Shown piece after piece: positions 1 through 6,844 of a stretch of 13,688 bases of DNA. The position numbers and the translations under genes were made by a program. Source of the stretch: an uncultured Erysipelotrichaceae bacterium (lineage in GTDB: Bacteria; Bacillota_I; Bacilli_A; Erysipelotrichales; Erysipelotrichaceae); assembly GCA_902796465.1 (NCBI GenBank), contig CADBPK010000042.1, positions 1 through 13,688 on the forward strand. The letters run 5' to 3'. Below the pieces are notes generated by a model. It ran no database searches and was not told where the DNA came from. It worked only from the letters and a program-made list of their open reading frames with translations. Each line of letters starts with the position of its first letter. Positions within the stretch are counted from its first letter, which is position 1.

Positions 1-1
1 A

Positions 2-1060
2 AAGAAACTGTTCGCGGCAGGTTCCGGAAAAAACAATCTGTATGATGTGCCTGCTTATCTGCGCAGGATCATCTGGTTTACCTTTCTCTTCGAGTTAGCC
101 GGTTTCGTGCTTCTGTGCACCCGCCTGATCGATATATACGGAAACCCGGAAGGCGTGTTCCATTCTATGTTTCTGTCTGTATCTGCTTTTACCAACGCGG
201 GATTTGACAGCTTTGCGGCTGACAGTCTGGCCGGATACGCGTCTGACCCGGTGATCAATTTTACTGTAATGGCACTGATCGTTACGGGTGGTCTGGGATT
301 CATGGTCTGGTTTGAACTGAGTGACTGGTTCCGCAGCAGAATGAAGGAGAAGGACCTGCTTCACCGGAAGCGCCGGAGGATGTCCGTGCATTCCGTTGTC
401 GTACTGCGGGCAACAGCCATCCTGCTGGCGAGCGGAATGATCCTGTTCTTTCTGTTTGAAACACGCAATCCGGGAACTTTGGCAGGAAAGGGACCGGATG
501 AAAAGCTTCTGATATCCCTGTTCCAGTCAGTGACGCTGCGTACAGCCGGATTCGCGACGGTCAATATCGGCAGGTGTACACGGCCGGTGCTGCTGATCAT
601 GTGCATGTATATGCTGATCGGCGGATCCCCGGGCGGTACTGCCGGCGGTATGAAAACTACGACCGCTGCAGTTCTGTTCCGGACTGCGCTGAATACCCTG
701 GATGACAAGCATAAGGATGCCGTGATCCGTTACCGCAGGGTGGCGCCTTCACTGCTGAAACACGCTTTTGTGATCTTTTCCCTGTACATTATGACTTTGT
801 TCGTCTCGGTGCTGATCCTGACGATGACAGAGCCGCAGATCGACCTGCTTCCGCTGGCCTTTGAAGCCTCTTCTGCGGTTGCGACAGTCGGTCTTTCGAC
901 CGGCATCACGCCGATTCTGAGTGCAGAAGGCAAGATCATTATCATGATACTGATGTTTATCGGGCGTCTGGGACCGCTCAGTGTTTATCTGGCATTCCAT
1001 AAAATTAAGGAAAAGACCCGGCACGTACAATATCCGGATGCGAATATCATCATTGGTTAA
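2..1060 (+). CDS. ktrB: Potassium uptake channel subunit KtrB (TrkH/KtrB family), 5' partial
   Basis: Membrane pore subunit of a Ktr-type K+ uptake system, working with the cytoplasmic KtrA encoded next. The reading frame is open to the window edge, so the true start lies upstream; the GTG at 47 is an internal codon. TrkH/KtrB proteins have four pore repeats. The later three are visible: a SAFTNAGF filter, a LRTAGFATVNIG filter and a VATVGLSTG filter. The first repeat must lie upstream. Between repeats 3 and 4 is the glycine-rich GGSPGGTAGGMKTTT stretch, which in KtrB is tied to gating and contact with KtrA. Hydrophobic helices alternate with basic cytosolic loops such as RRRMSVHS. It ends 11 bases before ktrA, so the two form an operon. 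The family call is very secure; Ktr rather than Trk is inferred from the single-RCK-set partner. Confidence 0.93.
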   Translation, partial: KKLFAAGSGKNNLYDVPAYLRRIIWFTFLFELAGFVLLCTRLIDIYGNPEGVFHSMFLSVSAFTNAGFDSFAADSLAGYASDPVINFTVMALIVTGGLGFMVWFELSDWFRSRMKEKDLLHRKRRRMSVHSVVVLRATAILLASGMILFFLFETRNPGTLAGKGPDEKLLISLFQSVTLRTAGFATVNIGRCTRPVLLIMCMYMLIGGSPGGTAGGMKTTTAAVLFRTALNTLDDKHKDAVIRYRRVAPSLLKHAFVIFSLYIMTLFVSVLILTMTEPQIDLLPLAFEASSAVATVGLSTGITPILSAEGKIIIMILMFIGRLGPLSVYLAFHKIKEKTRHVQYPDANIIIG

Positions 1061-1071
1061 GGAGGAAAACT

Positions 1072-1740
1072 ATGCCGAAAGAGAATACTATGACATATGC
1101 CGTGATCGGACTCGGAAACTTTGGCAAGGCAGTTGCGGAAACGATGGCTGCCGCAGGGCAGGATGTGATTGCGCTGGATAAAAATGCCCTGGCTGTACAG
1201 GATGTGATGGAAACCGTTCCGAACGCTGTCTGCTGTGATTCCATGGATATTGAAATGCTGAAGGAAGCAGGTATCCAGGATGTTGATGTGGCGATCGTAT
1301 CCATGGGTTCCCATCTGGAAGCGAGTGTTACGACCATTCTGAATCTGAAGGAACTTGGTATTGAGCATGTCATCGCCAAAGCGACCAATGAACGCTATAA
1401 ATATGTTCTGCAAAGGATCGGGGCCGATACGGTCATCCAGCCGGAATTGGAAATGGGGCAGAGAGTCGCACTTTCCCTGATGAACCCGAAGATCATCGAT
1501 ATCTTCCAGATCACCAATGATTACACGATCATGGAGATCAAGGCACCGGAACTCTGGTGCAACCGTCCGATCGAAACACTGCATCTGCGCTCGGTCTACG
1601 GCGTGAATATTATCGGTGTCCGTCACGGCGGTGCTTCAAAAGTTGAAACCGAAGTGAGCAGCGAGTACGTCATCCAGCCGGATGATTATCTGGTGATTGC
1701 GGCCAATGCCGCCAGAATCGCGGCGCTGGATCTGGACTGA
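1072..1740 (+). CDS. ktrA: Potassium uptake regulatory subunit KtrA (RCK domain)
   Basis: Cytosolic ring-forming regulator of KtrB. In this family nucleotide binding gates the channel. The 222-residue length matches KtrA (one RCK_N plus one RCK_C domain) rather than TrkA, which is about twice as long. The N-terminal Rossmann fold shows VIGLGNFG at about residues 11-18, followed by an acidic residue at the end of the second strand (ALDKN), as expected for NAD/ATP-type binding. The C-terminal domain covers roughly residues 137-222. The start at 1072 is chosen because GGAGG at 1061-1065 sits 6 bases upstream; the ATG at 1090 has no such site. It follows ktrB in the same operon and ends just before an intrinsic terminator. 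Confidence 0.93.
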   Translation: MPKENTMTYAVIGLGNFGKAVAETMAAAGQDVIALDKNALAVQDVMETVPNAVCCDSMDIEMLKEAGIQDVDVAIVSMGSHLEASVTTILNLKELGIEHVIAKATNERYKYVLQRIGADTVIQPELEMGQRVALSLMNPKIIDIFQITNDYTIMEIKAPELWCNRPIETLHLRSVYGVNIIGVRHGGASKVETEVSSEYVIQPDDYLVIAANAARIAALDLD

Positions 1741-1767
1741 TACAGGACGCATAAAAAAGAATGAACG

Positions 1768-1803
1768 GGAACCTCTGCGCTTTTTGCGTGAAGTTCCTTT
1801 TTT
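1768..1803 (+). terminator. Intrinsic terminator after ktrA
   Basis: An inverted repeat (GGAAC on the left, GTTCC on the right, with inner CGC/GCG pairing around a TTTTT loop) is followed by a run of T at 1798-1803. It lies 28 bases after the ktrA stop and directly before the TetR promoter. The stem has internal mismatches but the layout is typical. Confidence 0.75.
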
Positions 1804-1817
1804 ATGTCTGCATGCGT

Positions 1818-1835
1818 ATTGACCGGCCGGTCAAT
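1818..1835. promoter_or_regulatory. TetR operator 1 (perfect 18-bp palindrome)
   Basis: ATTGACCGGCCGGTCAAT is a perfect palindrome. It shares the TTGAC...GTCAA arms with a second palindrome whose centre is 42 bases downstream. It overlaps the -35 box of the predicted TetR promoter, so binding there should block transcription. That the adjacent TetR protein binds it is inferred from position and symmetry. Confidence 0.8.
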
Positions 1836-1847
1836 GACTGATATTCT
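1819..1847 (+). promoter_or_regulatory. Promoter of the tetR-ligase operon
   Basis: The -35 box TTGACC (1819-1824) is followed by a 17-base spacer and a -10 box TATTCT (1842-1847), preceded by TGA, an extended -10 element. The expected transcription start is near 1854, between the two operators. Boxes and spacing are read directly; activity is inferred. Confidence 0.65.
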
Positions 1848-1857
1848 GATGAAAAGA

Positions 1858-1879
1858 ATATTGACTGATCAGTCAATAT
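1858..1879. promoter_or_regulatory. TetR operator 2 (perfect 22-bp palindrome)
   Basis: The core TTGACTGATCAGTCAA (1861-1876) is extended by matching ATA and TAT arms to a perfect 22-bp palindrome. It lies just downstream of the predicted transcription start and 3 bases before the GGAGG ribosome site of tetR. It is a second copy of the operator at 1818, centred four helical turns away. Confidence 0.8.
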
Positions 1880-1890
1880 GCGGAGGATGT

Positions 1891-2523
1891 ATGTCATTTG
1901 AAACATTTGAGAAACTGCCGGCAGAGAAGAAGGATTTGATCCTGAAGGCAGGCATCAGGGAGTTTTCCGTTAAATCGTTTCAGGAGGCCGGTACAGACAG
2001 GATCACAAAGCAGTGCGGGATATCGAAAGGGATCCTGTTCCATTACTTCGGATCCAAAAAAGATTTCTATCTTTACTGTCTGGAAAAAGCAATGGAACGG
2101 CTGACGGAAAAGACGGAAGCAGCGGAAGGAAATGACTTCTATGAGATCCTGTTTGCGGAAATGGACCGCAAGATCAGAAAATGCATGCAGTATCCGGATG
2201 AGATGCATCTGGTGAATATGGCTTCCCGGGATGTTTCTGCGCAAATAACACAGGAAAAAACGGAGATCCTGCGGAAATACAAAGAAGTTACGCAGAAGGA
2301 ATCGGCGGAAATACTGGGCAGGGCAATGTCAGCGCTGGATCTGAAGAATGATATAAAGCAAAAGATCACTGCGGAAGGACTGCAGATCTATATCACAGCA
2401 ATAATGAACAGATATCTGGTGCAGTATCAAGCAGAACCGAATGCCTTTTTTGAAAACAGCAAGAAGATACGGAAGGAGATGCGGGAATACCTGGATCTGA
2501 TGCTGTACGGGATCTGCAGATAA
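1891..2523 (+). CDS. TetR/AcrR family transcriptional regulator
   Basis: A 210-residue DNA-binding repressor of the usual TetR length. The helix-turn-helix lies at about residues 34-53 and ends in the family signature ISKGILFHYFGSKKDF (K46, Y52, F53, K56). The C-terminal ligand-binding and dimer domain is divergent, as usual, and does not reveal the ligand. The ATG at 1891 is chosen because GGAGG (1882-1886) sits 4 bases upstream and the recognisable domain begins here. The longer in-frame ATG at 1804 would place two operators and the promoter inside the coding region. The gene ends 9 bases before the ligase gene, so the two are very probably co-transcribed and repressed together by this protein. 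The effector may be a substrate or product of the ligase, but this is inference. Confidence 0.92.
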   Translation: MSFETFEKLPAEKKDLILKAGIREFSVKSFQEAGTDRITKQCGISKGILFHYFGSKKDFYLYCLEKAMERLTEKTEAAEGNDFYEILFAEMDRKIRKCMQYPDEMHLVNMASRDVSAQITQEKTEILRKYKEVTQKESAEILGRAMSALDLKNDIKQKITAEGLQIYITAIMNRYLVQYQAEPNAFFENSKKIRKEMREYLDLMLYGICR

Positions 2524-2532
2524 GGAGAAATC

Positions 2533-3897
2533 ATGAAGCATATCGGTATATTGAAAGCCATGAAGCTCTGCCGGGATTATGAAAAGATGCCGGAAGAAAA
2601 GAGGGAGAAAATCCGGACAAAGAGACTTCATGACCTGGTTGAATACGCAAGGAAGAACAGTCCATATTACCGGGAACTCTACCGGGACCTGCCGGAAAAC
2701 TATACGCTTGCGGATCTGCCGGAAACAAATAAGAGAACGCTGATGGAGAACTGGAATGACTGGGTCTGCGACCGGGAACTGACACTGGAAGACGCGGAAC
2801 GGTTCATGGAAAACAAGGACAATATCGGCCGTAAGCTGCATAAGAAATATCTGATCTTCACCACTTCCGGTTCGACGGGAAATCCGCTCGTATGCATCTG
2901 CGATCCTACAGCGAACAATATCATGGGCGGGATCAGTGCAGTCCGCAGTTATGCCAGAAGTAAAGATATGAAGGCGTTTATCAGAAGAGGCGGGAAAAGC
3001 ATCGGCGTGTTTGCGGATGAAGGTTTCTATCTGGGCAACAGCAGTATCCGTTCCAGACTGCTGCAGATGCCGTGGAAGAAAAAGCAGCTGGCTGTTTCCA
3101 GCGCGCTGTATCCGCTTGAGAAGATCGTGGACCAGCTCAACCGTTTTCAGCCGGCTATGCTGGGCGGATATCCGTCCAACCTGGAACTGCTGATCGAAGA
3201 GGCAGAGCAGGGACGGCTGAAGATATCACCGGTCATCATCATGACCGGCGGGGAATACCTGTCAGACGCATTGCGGAAAAGACTGTCCGACACATTTCAC
3301 TGCTATGTGCAGACATCTTATTCCTGCACAGAAGGCGGGACGGTTGCCTGTGAATGCCGGGCACAGCATTTCCATATCAATGATGACTGGCTGATCGTCG
3401 AACCGGTGGATGCGGCCGGTCATCCGGTGCCGGACGGGGTGCTGTCAGACAGGATCCTGCTTACCAACCTGTATAACTATACCCAGCCGTTTATCCGCTA
3501 TGAGGTAACGGACCGGGTGATCATGCACCATGAACGCTGTGCCTGCGAAAATCCTTCCCCATGGATCGAACTGGAAGGACGGACGGATGATGTGACATCA
3601 TTCACCGCAGATGGAAGGGATGTCCGGATCGCGCCGCTGTCCCTTTATGCCGTACTGAAGGAAGTCCATGAGATCAGACGCTTCCAGGCACTTGTTTATC
3701 CGGAAAACAGGATCGAATTGCGCATGGAGGAAAAGGAAGGGACGGAAAGAATGATGGCTTTTGCGGAAGCGGAAGAACGTATCCGCAGGTATCTGGAAAC
3801 GCAGGGCATCCATGATGTGACTATAACGCTGTCGGATGATCTGCCGCGGCAGGATGCGCGCAGCGGCAAGTACAAGCACATCGTAAATATGCAGTAA
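2533..3897 (+). CDS. PaaK/CapK-type adenylate-forming ligase (phenylacetate-CoA ligase-like)
   Basis: A 454-residue member of the AMP-forming superfamily, in the branch containing phenylacetate-CoA ligase, CapK and coenzyme F390 synthetase. These enzymes activate a carboxylate with ATP, usually to make a CoA thioester. The phosphate-binding loop FTTSGSTGNP is at 109-118. GGYPSN is at 211-216, the TEGG motif at 266-269, RYEVTD at 322-327 and EGRTDD at 348-353. The C-terminal SGKYK near 444-448 carries the candidate catalytic lysine. The N-terminal RLHDLVEYARKNSPYYREL is typical of PaaK/CapK. All core motifs are intact. The ribosome site AAGGAG is at 2523-2528. No paa genes are nearby, so phenylacetate is not supported as substrate; an aromatic, bile-type or other carboxylate acid is possible. 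Specificity is unknown. Confidence 0.82.
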   Translation: MKHIGILKAMKLCRDYEKMPEEKREKIRTKRLHDLVEYARKNSPYYRELYRDLPENYTLADLPETNKRTLMENWNDWVCDRELTLEDAERFMENKDNIGRKLHKKYLIFTTSGSTGNPLVCICDPTANNIMGGISAVRSYARSKDMKAFIRRGGKSIGVFADEGFYLGNSSIRSRLLQMPWKKKQLAVSSALYPLEKIVDQLNRFQPAMLGGYPSNLELLIEEAEQGRLKISPVIIMTGGEYLSDALRKRLSDTFHCYVQTSYSCTEGGTVACECRAQHFHINDDWLIVEPVDAAGHPVPDGVLSDRILLTNLYNYTQPFIRYEVTDRVIMHHERCACENPSPWIELEGRTDDVTSFTADGRDVRIAPLSLYAVLKEVHEIRRFQALVYPENRIELRMEEKEGTERMMAFAEAEERIRRYLETQGIHDVTITLSDDLPRQDARSGKYKHIVNMQ

Positions 3898-3900
3898 AAG

Positions 3901-3926
3901 AAAAACATATCCCAGGATATGTTTTT
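3901..3926. terminator. Bidirectional terminator between convergent genes
   Basis: An 11-bp perfect stem (arms AAAAACATATC and GATATGTTTTT) closes on the loop CCAG. On the plus strand it ends in a T run; on the minus strand the same stem is followed by a T-rich tract. It lies 3 bases after the ligase stop and abuts the stop codon of the opposing LysR gene, so it can end both transcripts. Confidence 0.85.
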
Positions 3927-4810
3927 TACAGCATGAGGCCTGGTTTTCTGTAATACTCCAAAAGGAGTTCCGCAAACCGGATCAGCGGTCTGCGGGTGTC
4001 CGAGATATGCGTACATAACACACAGGGCATGGAGATATCAGGTTCATAGGGGATCCATGTGTATTTCGGATTATGGTCATTGAGGAACCCCGGTGCGAGG
4101 ACGACTGCTTCGTCAGCCTCTACATACGTCATGGATGTATCATGGTCGGGACTGTTGAAATAATTCACGGAAGGATCCTGGATGATCACGTTCTGGATCT
4201 TTTTCAGCGGACCGGGGGAACCGCCGCCGATCATGAGCGTACGTCCTTTCAGATCATCTTTGGTGATGATCTTTTTCTTTGCAAGCATATCATCATGACG
4301 GACGACCAGATAGATATGGGTCTCGAAAAAGTCATATGTGCGGATATCGGGCATATGGCGGATCCTGTCTTTCAGCGAAAAGACAATGTCTGTTTCCCCG
4401 GTCATGAACCGGTCAAGATAATCCCGGTAATTTACAGCGGGAGTAACGGATACGGCCGGATCCTCTTTCCTGAAAAGCCGCATGACTTCAGGGAGATAAT
4501 AAACGGCTGAACGCAGGGGCATGCCGATGCGGATGTTGTCGCGGTACTGGGCGGAGAAGTTCTGCCCCTGTTCAACTGCCCTGGAAAGCTGGTCGTGGAT
4601 CTCGCGCAGGGTAACGATGAACTGTTCTCCTGCGGGCGTGACTTCGGCGCCTCTGCCGGAGCGGTCAAAGATCCGGAAGCCGACCTCCTGTTCGACAGCG
4701 TTGATCTGATAAGTCAGTGAAGGCTGTGAGATAAACAGATTTTCGGCGGCGCGGCTGAAGTTTTTCGTTTTGGCCAGTTCAAGAACGGATTCGATATACT
4801 TTGTATTCAT
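3926..4810 (-). CDS. LysR family transcriptional regulator (divergent from flavodoxin operon)
   Basis: A 294-residue LysR-type regulator of standard length. The N-terminal winged helix-turn-helix includes NFSRAAENLFISQPSLTYQI at residues 17-36. The wing reads FDRSGRGAEVTPAGEQF, and a periplasmic-binding-protein-like effector domain fills the remainder to YYRKPGLML. The start at 4810 is preceded on the minus strand by AGTGAGG about 4 bases upstream. It is transcribed away from the flavodoxin-NTF2-SDR operon, across a 99-bp shared promoter region. That is the classic arrangement in which a LysR protein represses itself and activates the divergent operon. The ligand cannot be told from sequence. 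Confidence 0.93.
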   Translation of the reverse strand: MNTKYIESVLELAKTKNFSRAAENLFISQPSLTYQINAVEQEVGFRIFDRSGRGAEVTPAGEQFIVTLREIHDQLSRAVEQGQNFSAQYRDNIRIGMPLRSAVYYLPEVMRLFRKEDPAVSVTPAVNYRDYLDRFMTGETDIVFSLKDRIRHMPDIRTYDFFETHIYLVVRHDDMLAKKKIITKDDLKGRTLMIGGGSPGPLKKIQNVIIQDPSVNYFNSPDHDTSMTYVEADEAVVLAPGFLNDHNPKYTWIPYEPDISMPCVLCTHISDTRRPLIRFAELLLEYYRKPGLML

Positions 4811-4834
4811 AAGACCTCACTATAAAATTATTTA

Positions 4835-4856
4835 ATTGATTATAAGCATATACAAT
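4835..4856. promoter_or_regulatory. Candidate LysR-binding dyad
   Basis: An interrupted inverted repeat, ATTG (4835-4838), TAT (4841-4843), ATA (4848-4850), CAAT (4853-4856), symmetric about 4845.5. It covers the -10 box of the LysR promoter and ends one base before the -35 box of the flavodoxin promoter. This position suits autorepression plus activation. The region is very AT-rich, so chance symmetry is possible. Confidence 0.45.
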
Positions 4857-4868
4857 TAGACAATTCAA
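4839..4868 (-). promoter_or_regulatory. Predicted promoter of the LysR gene
   Basis: On the minus strand, TTGAAT (4868-4863) and a perfect TATAAT (4844-4839) are separated by 18 bases. The predicted start is near 4832, giving a leader of about 20 bases before the ATG at 4810. The -35 box lies inside the divergent flavodoxin promoter. Confidence 0.55.
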
Positions 4869-4885
4869 TACATGATTTCTATACT
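4857..4885 (+). promoter_or_regulatory. Predicted promoter of the flavodoxin-NTF2-SDR operon
   Basis: TAGACA (4857-4862) and TATACT (4880-4885) each match five of six consensus positions and are exactly 17 bases apart. The expected transcript start is near 4892. The ribosome site AGGAGG is at 4898-4903, ahead of the ATG at 4910. Confidence 0.6.
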
Positions 4886-4909
4886 GAAAGTGTAAACAGG
4901 AGGCACAAC

Positions 4910-5422
4910 ATGAAAAATCTTGTAATCTATTATTCCCGTTCCGGTGAAAACTACGTAAACGGAAAGGTAACAAATATCGCAAAAGGAAATACAGAATACG
5001 TCGCTGAATTTATCCGTGACAACTTCGGCGCAGATCTCTTCAAAGCAGAAACAGTAAAGGAATACGCAAAGAGTTATATGGACTGTATCAGGGAAGCACA
5101 GAAAGAGCTTGACCACGATGAAAGACCTGCCCTGAAAGAATACCTGAAGGATATTTCGGAGTATGACAATATCTTCATCGCCGGGCCGTGCTGGTGGGGA
5201 ACATATCCGATGGCGCTGTTCTCAGCGATCGAAGGTCTTGATTTTACGGGAAAGAAAGTATTCCCGGTCATGACGCATGAAGGATCCGGCATGGGGCACA
5301 GCGAAAAGGACCTGCAGAAAATGATCAAAGGCGCACAGTTCGTAAAGGGACTTGCCGTCCATGGCGCTGACGCGAAGGATTCCGAACAGACTGTGGTCAG
5401 CTGGGTAAACAGAAATCTCTAA
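4910..5422 (+). CDS. Flavodoxin (copy 1)
   Basis: A 170-residue FMN-binding electron-transfer protein. The first strand and phosphate loop read VIYYSRSGENY (residues 5-15), then KGNTEYVAEFI (25-35). The usual compact phosphate loop is thus stretched by about a dozen residues, a trait of the flavodoxin family commonly found in anaerobic Bacillota. The second flavin loop is AGPCWWGTYP, with two tryptophans that can stack on the isoalloxazine ring. The third is THEGSGMGHSEKDL. It is the first gene of a three-gene operon with an NTF2-like protein and an SDR, and is divergent from a LysR regulator. A likely role is a low-potential electron carrier or an FMN-dependent quinone- or carbonyl-reducing partner. 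A closely similar paralog lies at 6907. Confidence 0.9.
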   Translation: MKNLVIYYSRSGENYVNGKVTNIAKGNTEYVAEFIRDNFGADLFKAETVKEYAKSYMDCIREAQKELDHDERPALKEYLKDISEYDNIFIAGPCWWGTYPMALFSAIEGLDFTGKKVFPVMTHEGSGMGHSEKDLQKMIKGAQFVKGLAVHGADAKDSEQTVVSWVNRNL

Positions 5423-5425
5423 GAT

Positions 5426-5785
5426 ATGACAAAAGATGAAACGGATGTGCTTGCGGCATATGAGAAGATGCAGCAGGCAATGATCGATAAAGATCTTGCA
5501 ATCATGAGACACCTCGTCAGCGAGGACAAGAAGTTCACGCATATGTCCGGGAAGAAACAGACAAGGGAACAGTTCTTCGGGGAGATCATGGACGGTACGC
5601 TGAACTATTACCGCTCGGATATCAGAAATCCAAGGATCACTGTAAACGGTGACCGTGCCAGGCTGGAAGCTGATGTCACGCTGACAGCGAAGGTATACGG
5701 TATGTCAGGGTCCTGGACATTAAATACAAACACCGATTTCGAAAGAATCAGCGGGGAATGGATCCAGACGGGATCAGACCGGTAA
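5426..5785 (+). CDS. NTF2/SnoaL-like small protein (copy 1)
   Basis: A 119-residue protein with the pattern of an NTF2/SnoaL (DUF4440-type) alpha-plus-beta cone fold. An N-terminal helix pair (AAYEKMQQAMIDKDLAIMRHLV) leads to the strand FTHMSG, the helix TREQFFGEIMDGTLNYY, and paired strands ITVNGDRARLEADVTLTAKVYG ending in a tryptophan-bearing strand. Such folds act as small-molecule pockets, isomerases or binding proteins; no catalytic set is evident. It starts 3 bases after the flavodoxin stop and has no clear ribosome site of its own, so translation is probably coupled to the flavodoxin. The HMSG and DGTLNYY segments recur in the paralog at 10817. Substrate unknown. Confidence 0.78.
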   Translation: MTKDETDVLAAYEKMQQAMIDKDLAIMRHLVSEDKKFTHMSGKKQTREQFFGEIMDGTLNYYRSDIRNPRITVNGDRARLEADVTLTAKVYGMSGSWTLNTNTDFERISGEWIQTGSDR

Positions 5786-5814
5786 GAAAAATTAAATAAC
5801 AGGAGGAAATAAAG

Positions 5815-6657
5815 ATGATTTTCAACAGAAACGAAACAAAAGAAGTTGTTGTATTACTCGGTGCAGGAAGTATGGGTACAGCGATCATCAGACGATTCGC
5901 GGCAGGCAGAAAGATCCTCTTCGGTGATATCAGCCAGGCTAATCTGGACCGTGTCTGTGAAGAATTCACACGAAGCGGATATGACGCTGAGGGCATGATC
6001 GTCAATGCCATGGACAGGGAATCCATTGAACAGTTCGCTGCGAAGGCGGCTTCCCTCGGTGATGTGAAATATTATGTACATACTGCAGGTGCTTCCCCGT
6101 CCCAGGGCACACCGGAACACATCCTCAAACTGGATATGACAGGTACAGGCTATGCTGTTGACGCGTTCGGAAAAGTAATGGCCGCGGGCGGCGCAGGCCT
6201 GATCATTTCTTCCCAGACAGGATACATGTTCCCGATTCCGTATGATGTTGAGCAGACGATCCTCAATACACCGACAGAAGAACTGAAGAACATTTCCTGG
6301 ATCACGGATAATGCCACAAGAAGCGGTACAGCTTACATGATCGCGAAGAGGATCAATCATCTGCAGGCAATGAAGGCAGCCGCGACATCCTGGAAGGAAA
6401 GAAGGGCAAGGATCAATACGCTTTCCCCGGGCATCATCGTTACACCGCTTGCGTATGATGAATTCAACGCGCCGGGCAATACCTATCAGAAAATGATCGA
6501 TGCTTCCTCGGCAATGCGTACAGCTTCCTCTGACGAGATCGCGGAAGCAGGTGCGTTCCTGCTGGGTGAACATGCAGGCTTCATTACCGGAACAGATCTT
6601 CTGATGGACGGCGGTGTCATTTCCGCGATCCGCACAGGTGCCTACAGTCTGAGATAA
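5815..6657 (+). CDS. Short-chain dehydrogenase/reductase (SDR, copy 1, atypical motifs)
   Basis: A 280-residue Rossmann-fold oxidoreductase. The cofactor loop is LLGAGSMG (residues 14-21), with D38 after the second strand, which usually favours NAD(H). The catalytic residues S132/S133, Y174 and K178 (YMIAK) are present. The later SPGIIVTPLA (204-213) and FITGTDLLMDGG segments are typical SDR. Deviations: the Thr of the usual TGxxxGxG is Leu, the NNAG motif reads HTAG (89-92), and the tetrad Asn position holds D107. About 28 extra residues lie between the catalytic Ser and Tyr. The ribosome site AGGAGG (5801-5806) precedes the ATG by 8 bases. It is the last gene of the flavodoxin-NTF2-SDR operon. 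It probably reduces a carbonyl or oxidises an alcohol; the substrate is unknown. Confidence 0.85.
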   Translation: MIFNRNETKEVVVLLGAGSMGTAIIRRFAAGRKILFGDISQANLDRVCEEFTRSGYDAEGMIVNAMDRESIEQFAAKAASLGDVKYYVHTAGASPSQGTPEHILKLDMTGTGYAVDAFGKVMAAGGAGLIISSQTGYMFPIPYDVEQTILNTPTEELKNISWITDNATRSGTAYMIAKRINHLQAMKAAATSWKERRARINTLSPGIIVTPLAYDEFNAPGNTYQKMIDASSAMRTASSDEIAEAGAFLLGEHAGFITGTDLLMDGGVISAIRTGAYSLR

Positions 6658-6752
6658 AAAAGAAAGACAATGGAATATAACAGGCTGAATATCGGAACGA
6701 TTCGCTTCCTGGCGTCCGGAATTTGAAAGTAAATAAAAACAAATATGACATA

Positions 6753-6780
6753 TTAAAAGTTCACATAGGTGAACTTTTAA
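6753..6780. terminator. Perfect hairpin after SDR copy 1, probable terminator
   Basis: A 12-bp perfect stem (arms TTAAAAGTTCAC and GTGAACTTTTAA) with the loop ATAG, 95 bases after the SDR stop. The right arm carries TTTT but no strong T run follows. It may be a weak, bidirectional terminator or a protein-binding palindrome; I favour the terminator. Confidence 0.5.
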
Positions 6781-6796
6781 TCATTGTTTCAGTATC

Positions 6797-6844
6797 CCGG
6801 CATTGCCTGAAGATCCATAAGTAAAACGAATGGATATGCCCCGG
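6797..6844 (+). other. Nested inverted repeats in the leader of the second flavodoxin operon
   Basis: ATCCAT (6813-6818) pairs with ATGGAT (6830-6835) around an 11-base loop. Outside it, GGCAT (6799-6803) pairs with ATGCC (6836-6840), leaving a 9-base bulge on the left. This could be an RNA structure or a DNA dyad upstream of the operon. No known riboswitch was recognised, and no clear promoter was found between here and 6907. Confidence 0.3.

Noticed and set aside
1057..1626. Minus-strand open frame of 189 codons across ktrA
   Set aside because: It is antisense to a clear KtrA gene, with no family features and composition typical of a shadow frame.
1804..1890. Upstream start for the TetR gene at 1804
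   Set aside because: It would place the promoter and both operators inside the coding region. GGAGG sits correctly before the ATG at 1891, where the TetR domain begins.
4073..4510. Plus-strand open frame inside the LysR gene
   Set aside because: It is the antisense shadow of a well-supported LysR regulator and has no ribosome site or domain.
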